The notes: a model not told the origin generated them from the letters alone. Positions 26,189 through 35,310 are shown, counted from the first letter of the stretch. The stretch is 36,568 bases of DNA from Deltaproteobacteria bacterium (GCA_016219175.1 JACRCD010000049.1:1-36568); one strand, 5' to 3'. A program made the numbers and translations.

Positions 26189-26301
26189 ACTTGTAACGCG
26201 CTCATGGAATTTGGGGAAATTCATGGGAAGCTGTTCTATCAGAGAACAGCTAAAAAGCAAAAAAAAGGCGACAGAGGTCAAAACGTGACGCTGTCCCAAG
26301 C

Positions 26302-26307
26302 AGGAGG
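26302..26307 (+). promoter_or_regulatory. Ribosome binding site that selects the OmcE-like start
   Basis: AGGAGG lies 7 nt before ATG 26315 but only 1 nt before ATG 26309. The later ATG is therefore the start, and the longer frame back to 26204 is not translated. Confidence 0.75.
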
Positions 26308-26314
26308 AATGAAA

Positions 26315-27133
26315 ATGAAAAAAAGTCTTCTTTTAGCAGCCGCATTCGGCGTAATCGCAGCTGGTACCGCTCTGGCCCAGAACTCCACCACCGGTTCCTT
26401 TAACGCGGATGCCGGCGCCGGTATCGTCGGCTCCAAGCATGACCTGAGCATTGCCACCGGTATCGGAGCGCTTTACGGACAGACAGATCAACTGGACCGT
26501 ATCTGTATTTACTGCCATGCTCCTCACCATGCCATCAACGAGGCCGATGCCGCGGGGATCAAGTATCTGCCCCTGTGGAACCATGGTGTAACCACCCAGT
26601 TTTACAACACCTATCAGAGCGATTTCGGTGATGGCCCCGCCGCTTCCGGTCTGAACGGTGTTGGTACAGTAAGCAATATCAACCAGTTTGCCGATCGTCA
26701 CCTGTTCAACGGTGACGCCACCCTGGGTGAGCCGGGTTCCGTTTCCCGTCTCTGTCTCTCCTGCCATGACGGCACGGTTGCCATCAACGAGTATGGTTTT
26801 GATCCGGGCCGCGCTGAGTCCCGTGGCGCCGCCACCCATTTCATCGCTGATCAGTTCAAGATCGGCGGCGGAGGCAATCTGACCAACCATCATCCCATCG
26901 GTTTCAGCTACCTCGACGTAGCGTTGCATGATGATGAGATCGCCGCTCCCGATACCGTTATCAACGGCCTTGCCACCAAAGAGCAGACCACCATCCGCTC
27001 CTTGCTTTATGCGGGCGAGATGATGGAGTGTGTTACCTGTCATGACGTTCATAATACTAAGAACGAGGGTGAGACATTCCTGTGGAAGTCTGACCGGAAC
27101 AGTGGTTTCTGTCTGACCTGTCACATCAAATAA
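26315..27133 (+). CDS. OmcE-like tetrahaem c-type cytochrome (candidate extracellular filament subunit)
   Basis: A 272-residue exported cytochrome. The signal peptide (1-21, ending GTALA) would leave an N-terminal Gln. Four CxxCH motifs start at residues 64 (CIYCH), 147 (CLSCH), 239 (CVTCH) and 266 (CLTCH); the last one ends two residues before the C-terminus. The IVGSKHDLS opening, CxxCHAPHH, PLWN, CLSCHDGTVA, NHHP and CVTCHDVH pattern is that of OmcE, the Geobacter tetrahaem protein whose monomers stack into extracellular nanowires. Enough extra His residues are present for bis-His ligation. It is monocistronic, with its own -24/-12 promoter and a UUCG terminator, and divergent from the porin operon. 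Family call is from motif order; filament formation is inference. Confidence 0.88.
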   Translation: MKKSLLLAAAFGVIAAGTALAQNSTTGSFNADAGAGIVGSKHDLSIATGIGALYGQTDQLDRICIYCHAPHHAINEADAAGIKYLPLWNHGVTTQFYNTYQSDFGDGPAASGLNGVGTVSNINQFADRHLFNGDATLGEPGSVSRLCLSCHDGTVAINEYGFDPGRAESRGAATHFIADQFKIGGGGNLTNHHPIGFSYLDVALHDDEIAAPDTVINGLATKEQTTIRSLLYAGEMMECVTCHDVHNTKNEGETFLWKSDRNSGFCLTCHIK

Positions 27134-27165
27134 GTAAAGATAGCACCCGTTTTTCGTATAACGCA

Positions 27166-27197
27166 AGAAAAGGAGCCTTCGGGCTCCTTTTCTTTTT
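27166..27197 (+). terminator. UUCG intrinsic terminator of the OmcE-like gene
   Basis: Stem AGAAAAGGAGCC (27166-27177) / GGCTCCTTTTCT (27182-27193) closed by a TTCG tetraloop and followed by a T run. Very stable, so the downstream glycosyltransferase gene probably has its own promoter. Confidence 0.93.
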
Positions 27198-27292
27198 TAC
27201 ATTACAGGGTGGCTCCTGCTACACTCGTAAATGTTCCGTGGATATCTGGCGCAACACGAATCTAAATGAATGCGTAAATTGACCACCCGGGT

Positions 27293-29446
27293 ATGAGTTC
27301 TCTAAAACCCCGTAAAAAAAACAAACAGCCAGGCAAAACATCACCAAACCTCGCTCTTGCCGCGGCCCTCAGGCTGCACCAGGCCGGCAATCTGGAGGAG
27401 GCAGCCGCCCTGTATCGCGCCATGGCCGCAAAGGACCCTGAAAATCCGGGGGTTAACCATCTGCTTGGCGTGCTCGAATCCCAGCAGGGCAGGAAAGAGG
27501 TGGCTGAAAGTTTACTCAGGCGGGCCATCACGGCCGAGCCTCGCTTGGCGGAAGCCCACAACAACCTCGGCGTTGTCCTTTGTGATCTGGGCAGGTTTGC
27601 TGAAGCGATTGCCTCGTACCGGAGCGCCCTGGCCATCAGGCCTGACTATGTCGAGGCCCTGCAGAATCTGGGCAATGTTTGGCGCGATCTGGGCGAAACC
27701 GATGAGGCCATCGGCTGCTACCGCAAGGTGCTTGAGCTGGCCCCTGATTTCGTCGAGGCCTTGAATAATCTCGGCGCCGCATTAAACGCCCGGTTGCGGT
27801 TTGCCGAGGCCCTGGGGTGGTTGCAAAAGGCGGTTTCCCTCAATCCCGGCCTGGCGGAAGCCCGGTACAACCTGGGCAAGACCCTGGCCGGACTTGAAAA
27901 ACCGGAGGAGGCGGTAGCTGCCTACCGCCGGGCGCTCTCCATCAGGCCGGAGTATGTCGATGTCCACATCAGTCTCGGCTCGGCCTTGGACATGCTGAAC
28001 CGGATCAGCGAGGCCGCGGCCTGCTACCGGAAGGCGCTGATCCTGGATGCCGGTCACGCCGGGGCCTGGAATAATCTGGGCAATGTTCTCAAGGACCAGG
28101 GCAATATCGAGGAGGCCATTGACTGTTACCGCCGCTCTCTCGCCCTTGCTCCCGACAGCCACTCTACCCATTCCAATCTGCTGCTGGCCTTAAATTATCT
28201 TCCCGCGCTTTCCAAGGAGGAGCTTTTTGGCCAGTCAAAACGCTGGGACGGGCAGCATGCCGCGCCGGCGTATTCTTCCAGCCATGGGAACAGCCCTGAA
28301 AATGACCGGAGGCTGAAGGTCGGCTATGTCTCTCCTGATTTCCGCAATCATCCGGTGGCCTGTTTTTTTGAAACGCTCTTGCGAGGCCACAACAGGGAGA
28401 ACGTTGAAGTCTTCTGTTACTCCGACGTGGTGAAGCCGGACGCTGTCACCTCTCATCTCGAAGCCCGGTCTGATCACTGGTGTTCGATAAAGGGGTGGTC
28501 CGGCGAGCAGGTGGCCGGGCGGATCCGGAGCGACGGGATCGATATCCTGATTGATCTGGCGGGGCACACCGCTGGTAACCGCCTGCCGGTTTTTGCGGCA
28601 AAACCGGCGCCGGTGCAGGTGAGCTGGCTGGGTTATCCCAACACGACCGGGTTGCGCGCCATGGACTACCGGATAACGGACGCGGTTGCCGATCCGGTTG
28701 GCGAGGCGGACCCGCGGCACAGTGAAACCCTGGCTCGCCTGCCGCACATCTTTCTCTGTTACCGGGGTGATCCTCGGGCCCCTGCCGTGACGGCGCCGCC
28801 TTTTTCCCTGAGCGGCGGTATAACCTTCGGCAGTTTCAATAATCTGAGCAAAACCAACCCGCGGGTGATTGCGGTATGGTCGCGCATTCTCCATGCGGTG
28901 GAGGGATCCCGGCTGTTTCTGAAATGCCGGCAGCTTCTTGACCCCGGGACCCGGGAAATAGTCCTCCGCCTGTTTGCGGAACACGGCATCGGCCGTGACC
29001 GGCTTGAGTTTTGCGGCTGGATTCCCGCGGCGCAGAGCCATCTGGAAACCTATGGCCGGCTTGATATCGGGCTTGACCCCTTTCCATATAACGGCACGAC
29101 CACAACCTGCGAGGCTTTGTGGATGGGGGTGCCGGTGGTCTGTTTGCGCGGCGACCGGCATGCCGCCCGGGTGGGGGCAAGCATCCTGACCTGTATCGAT
29201 ATGGAGGAGCTGATTGCCGAAACAGAGGCGGAGTATGTTGACAGGGTTGTTGCCCTGGCCGGAGACCAGGAGAGGCTTGCCCTTTACCGGTCGACCCTGC
29301 GCCGGCGCCTGGCTGTTTCGCCATTGACTGACAGCGCGGGATTTGCCGCCAGGATGGAAAATGCCTACCGGGAAATGTGGCGCGCGTGGTGCGCGCGGAA
29401 ATTGGCCCCTCTTTTGCAAAAAAAATCTTCCCTCTTAACAACATAA
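27293..29446 (+). CDS. TPR-containing GT41 (OGT/SPINDLY-type) glycosyltransferase
   Basis: A 717-residue soluble protein without a signal peptide. About nine tetratricopeptide repeats (about 20-310; LAEAHNNLGVVLCDLGRFAE and similar) lead into a GT41 catalytic region (about 335-700). Its marks are HPVACFFE with H353, IDLAGHT, PVQVSWLGYPNTTG, FGSFNNLSKTNP with K520, RLEFCGW, and DPFPYNGTTTTCEALWMGVP. The family transfers GlcNAc or another sugar from a nucleotide donor to Ser/Thr (or Asn) of proteins chosen by the TPRs. It is directly downstream of the OmcE-like gene and 3 nt ahead of a TPR-sulfotransferase, so modification of surface cytochromes is possible but unproven. Confidence 0.92.
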   Translation: MSSLKPRKKNKQPGKTSPNLALAAALRLHQAGNLEEAAALYRAMAAKDPENPGVNHLLGVLESQQGRKEVAESLLRRAITAEPRLAEAHNNLGVVLCDLGRFAEAIASYRSALAIRPDYVEALQNLGNVWRDLGETDEAIGCYRKVLELAPDFVEALNNLGAALNARLRFAEALGWLQKAVSLNPGLAEARYNLGKTLAGLEKPEEAVAAYRRALSIRPEYVDVHISLGSALDMLNRISEAAACYRKALILDAGHAGAWNNLGNVLKDQGNIEEAIDCYRRSLALAPDSHSTHSNLLLALNYLPALSKEELFGQSKRWDGQHAAPAYSSSHGNSPENDRRLKVGYVSPDFRNHPVACFFETLLRGHNRENVEVFCYSDVVKPDAVTSHLEARSDHWCSIKGWSGEQVAGRIRSDGIDILIDLAGHTAGNRLPVFAAKPAPVQVSWLGYPNTTGLRAMDYRITDAVADPVGEADPRHSETLARLPHIFLCYRGDPRAPAVTAPPFSLSGGITFGSFNNLSKTNPRVIAVWSRILHAVEGSRLFLKCRQLLDPGTREIVLRLFAEHGIGRDRLEFCGWIPAAQSHLETYGRLDIGLDPFPYNGTTTTCEALWMGVPVVCLRGDRHAARVGASILTCIDMEELIAETEAEYVDRVVALAGDQERLALYRSTLRRRLAVSPLTDSAGFAARMENAYREMWRAWCARKLAPLLQKKSSLLTT

Positions 29447-29449
29447 GCC

Positions 29450-31522
29450 ATGTCTATCCGCAAACTGAAACGTTCCAAGACAAAACAGGCATCGGAGCGG
29501 CTGAAGTCAAGCCAGGGCCCGGAAAGCTTTACCCGGCTGCTGCAGGTTGCCCACGGACACCATCAGTCCGGACGCGGGGAGGAAGCGGAGAAACTCTATC
29601 ATGAGCTGATCCGGGCTTTTCCGGCCCGCGCTTCCGTTCATAATGATCTTGGCGCCCTGTATCACGGCCAGGGTAAATTGGCGGAGGCGGCCGAGCACTA
29701 CAGGAGGTCCCTCTCCATCGACGCCTTCAATCCCCAGGCCCTGTCCAATTATGGGCTCGTCATGCAGGCCCAGGGGAATATGGCCGAAGCCATCGCCCTG
29801 TTTGAGCGGGCCATTAAGGCCGGTCCAGGAGATGTCGGCGCCTTGACAAATCTTGGCGTCATCCTGCACGCGGAGGGAAGACTCGCCGAGGCGGCAGCGC
29901 TCTTCCGTCAGGTGTTGTCCCTTGATGCGAACGATGTCTATGCCCTCAACAACCTGGCGGCGGTTTCCAGGGACCAGGGAGAGTTTGTCGCGGCGGAGGA
30001 GGCCTACCAGCAAGCCATAGCCTTGCATCCCGCTTTTGTCGAAGCCTACACCGGCCTTGGGCGTCTTTTCCGGAAACTGGGTAGATTCCCCGAGGCCGTG
30101 GCGGCTTTTGAAAAGGCGGCGAAGGTCAATCCCGGCCATGCGGATTCATGGAGAAATCTCGCCGTGGCCTGCACTGAGCACGATGAGTTTGACCGCGCCA
30201 TTACCGCCTATGAAAAGGTAACGGAGCTGTGCGGGCCGGACGGTGATGTGTTGACGAAACTCGGCATTCTGCACCAGAAGGCGGGGCGGCTGGAGCAGGC
30301 TGTAGCCTGTTATACCGAGGCCCTGGCCGTGAGCCCTGACTTTTTGCCGGCCTATGAGAGTCTTGCGGAAACGCTGGAACGCCATAATAAACTTGATGAG
30401 GCCTCTGATGTGGCCCGCCGGGGGCTGGAAAGGCACCCGGACCATATCCCGCTTCATGTCCAGGCGGCTGCCTGCGAGCGGCGTCAGGGAAAATACCGGG
30501 CAGGAGTGGCCCGCCTCGCGAGATTTGCGGGCGCCGGGCTTGAGATGGCCGAGCAGCGCCTTTTTTCCTTTGAGCTGGGGCGGCTTTATGACAAGGGTGG
30601 CGACTACGAAAAGGCGTATGACTGCTTCAGCTCGGCAAACCAGGCCGCGAGACAAAGCAGCGCTCCTGTTGATCCGGATTATTTTTTTACGAGAATGGCC
30701 ATCCTCCGCGAGCAGTTCAGTGCCCTTGCCGCACCGCCTGAGCCCGTTTCCACCCTGTCGGGCAGGGGGCCGGTCTTTCTCTTCGGCTTTCCCCGGTCGG
30801 GCACAACCCTGCTTGATCAGATTCTCGACAGCCACCCTGCCTTGCAGACCATGGAAGAAAAGGATGTGGTCGCTGTTCTGGAAAACAGGCTCATGGACCC
30901 TTTTGAGCGCTATCTCGACATCTGGCAGGGCTTGACGCCGGAGACCATAAAAACGGCCCAGGATGGTTATTTCCAGGAGGTGGTAAATCATATCGAGCGG
31001 AAAGCCGGAACCATCCTGGTCGACCGCATGCCCTTGAATACCATGCGCGCCGCCTTGATCTGGCGGCTCTTCCCGGACGCCAGGATGATACTTGCCGTCC
31101 GCCACCCCTATGATGTCTGTCTGAGTTGTTTTATGCAGGATTTCCAGATCAACCAGGCCAATGTGAATTTCTTCACCCTGGAGGATGCGGCGGCTTTTTA
31201 TGCCGCGGTCATGTCGCTCTGGCGGGTCTATGTTGAGGTCTTGCCCCTGCGGGTTCATGTGGTTCGCTATGAGGACCTGGTTGTCGACCTGGAGGGCGAA
31301 ACCCGGCGTATCCTTGATTACCTCGGCCTGCCCTGGGACGATGGGGCCCTGCAATTCCATGAACATGCCAGAAACCGGGGTAGAATCAACACCGCCAGCT
31401 ATAGCCAGGTGACTGAAAAAATCTACCAGCATGCCCGCTACCGCTGGCAACGGTATGAAAAATATTGTGAGCCTATTCGGGAAAAACTGGCGCCTTTTAT
31501 TAAGTATTTCGGCTACTCATGA
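29450..31522 (+). CDS. TPR-containing sulfotransferase
   Basis: A 690-residue soluble protein. About ten TPR units (about 22-400) precede a sulfotransferase domain (about 440-680). The 5'-phosphosulfate loop FPRSGTT is at residues 447-453, and the 3'-phosphate motif RHPYDVCLS begins at R551. It would move sulfate from PAPS to a protein (possibly tyrosine) or glycan hydroxyl. The start is 3 nt after the stop of the GT41 gene, so the two are co-translated and probably act on related substrates. No signal peptide, so it acts in the cytoplasm unless exported by another route. Family is clear; acceptor is unknown. Confidence 0.9.
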   Translation: MSIRKLKRSKTKQASERLKSSQGPESFTRLLQVAHGHHQSGRGEEAEKLYHELIRAFPARASVHNDLGALYHGQGKLAEAAEHYRRSLSIDAFNPQALSNYGLVMQAQGNMAEAIALFERAIKAGPGDVGALTNLGVILHAEGRLAEAAALFRQVLSLDANDVYALNNLAAVSRDQGEFVAAEEAYQQAIALHPAFVEAYTGLGRLFRKLGRFPEAVAAFEKAAKVNPGHADSWRNLAVACTEHDEFDRAITAYEKVTELCGPDGDVLTKLGILHQKAGRLEQAVACYTEALAVSPDFLPAYESLAETLERHNKLDEASDVARRGLERHPDHIPLHVQAAACERRQGKYRAGVARLARFAGAGLEMAEQRLFSFELGRLYDKGGDYEKAYDCFSSANQAARQSSAPVDPDYFFTRMAILREQFSALAAPPEPVSTLSGRGPVFLFGFPRSGTTLLDQILDSHPALQTMEEKDVVAVLENRLMDPFERYLDIWQGLTPETIKTAQDGYFQEVVNHIERKAGTILVDRMPLNTMRAALIWRLFPDARMILAVRHPYDVCLSCFMQDFQINQANVNFFTLEDAAAFYAAVMSLWRVYVEVLPLRVHVVRYEDLVVDLEGETRRILDYLGLPWDDGALQFHEHARNRGRINTASYSQVTEKIYQHARYRWQRYEKYCEPIREKLAPFIKYFGYS

Positions 31523-32003
31523 GCGCCGGAGGCTGATTCCTGAAAAATTCGGCGCCTGCATTTTCAGCGAGGATATTGATTTGCAGGTTACCCTGCCGTG
31601 AGAGGAAGGAGACTTAAGTTCGGAACGAATTGAATTTACTCGCTAAGTCAGGAATTCCGAAGTCGCAGCGTTTTTTTGGGTTATTTGCCCCACTGGTTGG
31701 GGCGAATAACCCATTTTTTTTTGCGTTGAGGTGTATTGCTCATTATGCACCTGCGCCGCGGTTGTAAAAAAAATTAAGTGATGTCAAAGAGTTAGGTGTT
31801 TATTTTGCGCGGGCTGCATGGTTTTTTCAGGGGAGTTGCTTTGTGGCATGCAAATTGATCCGATTATATATAAGGCGAATAGAACCCTGCAATCGCGGAC
31901 AACCTGATCCGGTGGGTAAACGGTGATGCCACAACAGGAGTTGGGGGGGAGCCCGGAAAATTGAAACTGCATGACCGGAGTAAAATAACCGCCAGGGACG
32001 AGA
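31523..32003 (+). other. Long non-coding region with stacked hairpins
   Basis: About 480 bases between the sulfotransferase and the TPR protein. Apart from the terminator at 31678, it has AGCGCCG / CGGCGCCT arms around 31522-31554, a GCAGGttaCCCTGC hairpin near 31583-31596, and GTTCGGAA / TTCCGAAGT arms around 31617-31663. The last 200 bases are a possible leader of the TPR gene. No convincing gene or known riboswitch. Confidence 0.4.
31678..31721 (+). terminator. Strong intrinsic terminator behind the GT41-sulfotransferase pair
   Basis: Fourteen-position stem GGGTTATTTGCCCC (31678-31691) / GGGGCGAATAACCC (31699-31712), one pair mismatched, followed by a nine-T run. T residues also precede it, so it may work in both directions. 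Confidence 0.92.
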
Positions 32004-32807
32004 ATGAAAATTTTTGCTGTCTTTTCCATGCTGCTGCTCTGTCTCCTGACAACTCCGAACGTTGACGGGCAGGACACTCCCGCACCGGAAACGAGCATTC
32101 TGGAGAGTCAGGTGCTGGTGCGGCAGGGCGACGGGCAAAAGGCCAGGGCGGTGCTGGAGGACGGGTTGCGGGTTTTCCCCGGAGAGCCGAGGCTCTATCT
32201 GCATCTGGGCGATGTTTATCAGACCCTTGACCAGCCCCGGGACGCGCTGGAGGCATACCGGGCGGCCGTGAATCTTCATCCCGGCTATATCCGCGCCTAT
32301 GAACAAATGGCGGCGGTCAGCCGGAATCTTCGGGAATGGGCTGAGGCAATCAACGCCTATGAGAAAATTGCCGCCATCGATCCCTCTGCCGCCGCTCCCT
32401 GGTTTGAGATGGCCATGATCTACCGGGCGCAGGGCTTTGTTGACCAGGAGAAGATGGCTTTGTCCGAGGCGTGGCGCCGCAATGCCGACTATGTCGTCAA
32501 GGCGGCCCTCCTGAAGAATTTTGAAATTGATGCCCTGAGTCTGCAGGCTCGGGCAAAAGAGGAGAGTAACAGTGTTGATGGCGCTCAGTCCGGCAAGAAA
32601 ACAATAACTCCGGATGAGCAAATAAACGCCCCAAATTCCGTGAACAGTCATTACCCCGGGGAAACGGTTCAATCCCCCGGGACGGACACGGTCAGCAATA
32701 AAAAAGAAGAGGTGGTAAGCGGGTATGGAGCGGCCTTGACTGCGGGAGCGGCAGTGGTGCTTTTGGGTTTGGCATTCATGCTCGGCTGGAAAAAGAGAAG
32801 GGGCTGA
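32004..32807 (+). CDS. Exported TPR protein with C-terminal membrane anchor
   Basis: A 267-residue protein. The signal peptide (about 1-22, ending NVDG) is followed by about four TPR units (about 30-165), a low-complexity polar linker (about 180-235) and a C-terminal hydrophobic helix (GAALTAGAAVVLLGLAFMLG) with a basic KKRRG end. The TPR part should face the periplasm or outside, with the helix in the inner membrane. The tail resembles sorting tails such as PEP-CTERM in shape, but no recognition motif is visible. It precedes the 812-residue cytochrome by 59 nt and may belong to its assembly. No specific function recognised. Confidence 0.75.
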   Translation: MKIFAVFSMLLLCLLTTPNVDGQDTPAPETSILESQVLVRQGDGQKARAVLEDGLRVFPGEPRLYLHLGDVYQTLDQPRDALEAYRAAVNLHPGYIRAYEQMAAVSRNLREWAEAINAYEKIAAIDPSAAAPWFEMAMIYRAQGFVDQEKMALSEAWRRNADYVVKAALLKNFEIDALSLQARAKEESNSVDGAQSGKKTITPDEQINAPNSVNSHYPGETVQSPGTDTVSNKKEEVVSGYGAALTAGAAVVLLGLAFMLGWKKRRG

Positions 32808-32866
32808 ACCGCCCTTATTCTTGAATTAATTGAAAAATAACGAATCTACTGAAATGGGAGAGAAAA

Positions 32867-35305
32867 ATGAAGAAAAAAACGCTGTGCCACGCGATAACCT
32901 TTGTCGTGATCATGTCGCCCCTGGCTGCCGGGGCCGACATTTCGCCTCATAACCGGACAAATCTGATTGATTCATTCGGCATCACGTATCCGGACGGCAC
33001 CTCCGGTTTAAAAGGCGACTGCTCCAATTGTCATGGCGCAAACTATGCGTCCAAGTGCGACCAATGCCACACCAACACCAGCGGCGGCGGGTACGGCAAC
33101 ATGGTGGGCTGGGACGGTCTGCACAACTATATCACGGACAGCGCGCCCGCCATGGCCACCCACCTTGATCTGGCCTGCGGCGACTGCCATATACCGGTTA
33201 CCCATGACTCCCATGGTTCGCTGGCCAACGTCCTCAACAATAAACTGGTTACCGGCTCTTTCCCCGCCGCCTCGGTGGCTAACACCCTGATGAGCACCGA
33301 AACCTGGATGCCCGACCCTGCCGTGTGGCACGACACCAATGGCGCGCCGGGCAACGGCGTCGTGCAGGAGCAGTGGACTTCCACCCTCACCATCAGCAGC
33401 GGCTATAGCGTTCTTGCTCCTGACTGGACTGATCCGTCCCTGTGGATGGAAAAAACCGGGCCCGAGCGCGGGCTTATCCTGGCTATTCTTACTACCACCG
33501 GCACGGCCTTTGACGATGATTACGGCTCCTTTGAGGTGGTCAATGCCGTGGCCAGCGGCAATGGCGCCGTGACGCTTACGGTCAAGGGCAAGGTCGTCGT
33601 GGCCTCTCTCTATCAGGTCGATCAGACCACGCCCTCCTTCGCCCTCTACTATTATCAGATGGTCAAGCCCTTTATCGGCTACTGCGATGATCCCGCCCAG
33701 CCGGGAGACCAGATTAACACAACAAATCCGCAGCTCTGCTTTGATATCATAGGCGGCAATCTGTACGGCAGCTCAAACTGCCCCGGCGAGGTCAAATGCA
33801 TCCGCCAGTCTGTCGCCTTTACCGGACCATCCGACTTTGCCAAAAATGACGGTCTTGCCGCGGGCGGCAACGACTCCACCCCCAACGGCATCTGCCAGGT
33901 CTGTCATCTGACCACCAGTCACTGGCGGCGGGACGGCAGCCGGGGCGATCATTATAACGGACAGCAATGCACCAACTGTCACGATCACCGGACAGGCTTT
34001 CAGCCGAGCTGCACCCTGTGCCACGCCATGCCCCCGGTTGACAGCGCCGGAATGGTGCATGATCCGTCCGCCACCGGCTCGGCCACGGCCGGCGCCCATG
34101 CTCTGCACGCCACTCCCTCGGGCTTCAACTTCGCCTGCGATATGTGCCATGCGGGCGGCATGCCTGATTCCCCGGTCTCGGACAACAACAAGATCCAGAT
34201 CGGCTTTGGCGTCAATCCGGCCGGCATCCCCTCAAGCTATGACGGCCAGGCCAATCTGGCTGTCCCCTACAGCTATGAAGGAACAGGCGATACCACGGTG
34301 AGCACCGGAGGCAACCTGACCTGCGCCAATGTTTACTGCCACAGTAACGGGGCCTACATCTCAACCGGCAACTTCAATTCCCATGTCACCCCCTCCTGGA
34401 ACACGGCGGGGCCGCTGGCCTGCGACAGCTGTCATCCTTATCCCATGAGCTATGGGCCGGATGATCCGCGCAAGGATACCCACGGGGTGCACACCAGTAA
34501 GGGTTACGGGGACTGCGGTCTCTGCCATTATGCCAATATCACCAACCACGCCCTGCATTCAAACAAGGTCTATGACGTCAATCCCTCGCCCACCTTCCAG
34601 GGCCGCCCGACGGATGGGGCCGTGCCTTTGAGTTTCACCTATGCCTTTGCCCCCGGCGGCGGGACGTGCTCATCCAACTCCTGCCATGCCTACTGGGGGT
34701 ATTCCGATCCGGCCAAGTGGGGCGTCAATACCGAGCTGGTGGTGACGCCCCTGGTCAGCGCTCTGCATTCCATGACTGTGGACCGGACCGTGACCTTTGA
34801 CGCCGGCCGTTCGGCCTGCTACGAGAACGTGGACGGCGCGCCTGTGGAGCGCACCTGCAGCTACAGCTGGGATTTCGGCGGCAGCGGCAATGTTACCGGC
34901 GGCAACGGCAGTGATGTCATGATCTACCAGTACGCAGCCGAGGGGACCTACACGGCCTCCCTGACTCTGCGCGAGTCGGTGACCGGCAAGAGCGCTGCCG
35001 AGACCGCCACCGTTACCGCGGAAAACGTGGCGCCGCCGCCGGCGACAGCTGATTTCGCCACCTCCGTTGCCGCCAGGACCGTGACCCTGACCGCCAGCCT
35101 GCCCTCCGGGGTGGTGCGGCTCTATGTTTACTGGGGTGACGGCAAGAAGACGATTTACTCAAGTCCGGCCACCGATGTCATGAGCCATGCCTACACGGTT
35201 GGCGGCCGCGGTTATGACATCAGGGTGGTAACCTATGACGCATCCTATAACAAGGTTGACTATACCGTTGTTCAGGATCCTGATCTGCATGTGACGCTGC
35301 CGTGA
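32867..35305 (+). CDS. Undecahaem c-type cytochrome with C-terminal PKD domains
   Basis: An 812-residue exported protein (signal peptide about 1-23, ending AAGA). It has nine CxxCH and two CxxxxCH motifs (CANVYCH, CSSNSCH), 11 predicted haems. The N-terminal three haems are followed by a haem-free beta insert (about 120-330, with WMEKTGPERGLIL) that matches the insert of the 708-residue cytochrome on the minus strand. Then comes the shared core CQVCHLTTSH, CTLCHAMPP, AGAHALHA, CDMCHAGGMP, CDSCHPYP, GGGTCSSNSCHA. Two PKD-like domains (about 625-812) with CSYSWDFGG and VYVYWGDGKK close the chain. GGGAGAG precedes the ATG. Likely extracellular electron carrier. Confidence 0.88.
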   Translation: MKKKTLCHAITFVVIMSPLAAGADISPHNRTNLIDSFGITYPDGTSGLKGDCSNCHGANYASKCDQCHTNTSGGGYGNMVGWDGLHNYITDSAPAMATHLDLACGDCHIPVTHDSHGSLANVLNNKLVTGSFPAASVANTLMSTETWMPDPAVWHDTNGAPGNGVVQEQWTSTLTISSGYSVLAPDWTDPSLWMEKTGPERGLILAILTTTGTAFDDDYGSFEVVNAVASGNGAVTLTVKGKVVVASLYQVDQTTPSFALYYYQMVKPFIGYCDDPAQPGDQINTTNPQLCFDIIGGNLYGSSNCPGEVKCIRQSVAFTGPSDFAKNDGLAAGGNDSTPNGICQVCHLTTSHWRRDGSRGDHYNGQQCTNCHDHRTGFQPSCTLCHAMPPVDSAGMVHDPSATGSATAGAHALHATPSGFNFACDMCHAGGMPDSPVSDNNKIQIGFGVNPAGIPSSYDGQANLAVPYSYEGTGDTTVSTGGNLTCANVYCHSNGAYISTGNFNSHVTPSWNTAGPLACDSCHPYPMSYGPDDPRKDTHGVHTSKGYGDCGLCHYANITNHALHSNKVYDVNPSPTFQGRPTDGAVPLSFTYAFAPGGGTCSSNSCHAYWGYSDPAKWGVNTELVVTPLVSALHSMTVDRTVTFDAGRSACYENVDGAPVERTCSYSWDFGGSGNVTGGNGSDVMIYQYAAEGTYTASLTLRESVTGKSAAETATVTAENVAPPPATADFATSVAARTVTLTASLPSGVVRLYVYWGDGKKTIYSSPATDVMSHAYTVGGRGYDIRVVTYDASYNKVDYTVVQDPDLHVTLP

Positions 35306-35310
35306 GGAAA

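Noticed and set aside
31844-31859. TGGCATGCAAATTGAT as a sigma-54 promoter for the TPR protein
   Set aside because: The -24 box is perfect, but the -12 element reads TTGAT and lacks the nearly invariant GC.
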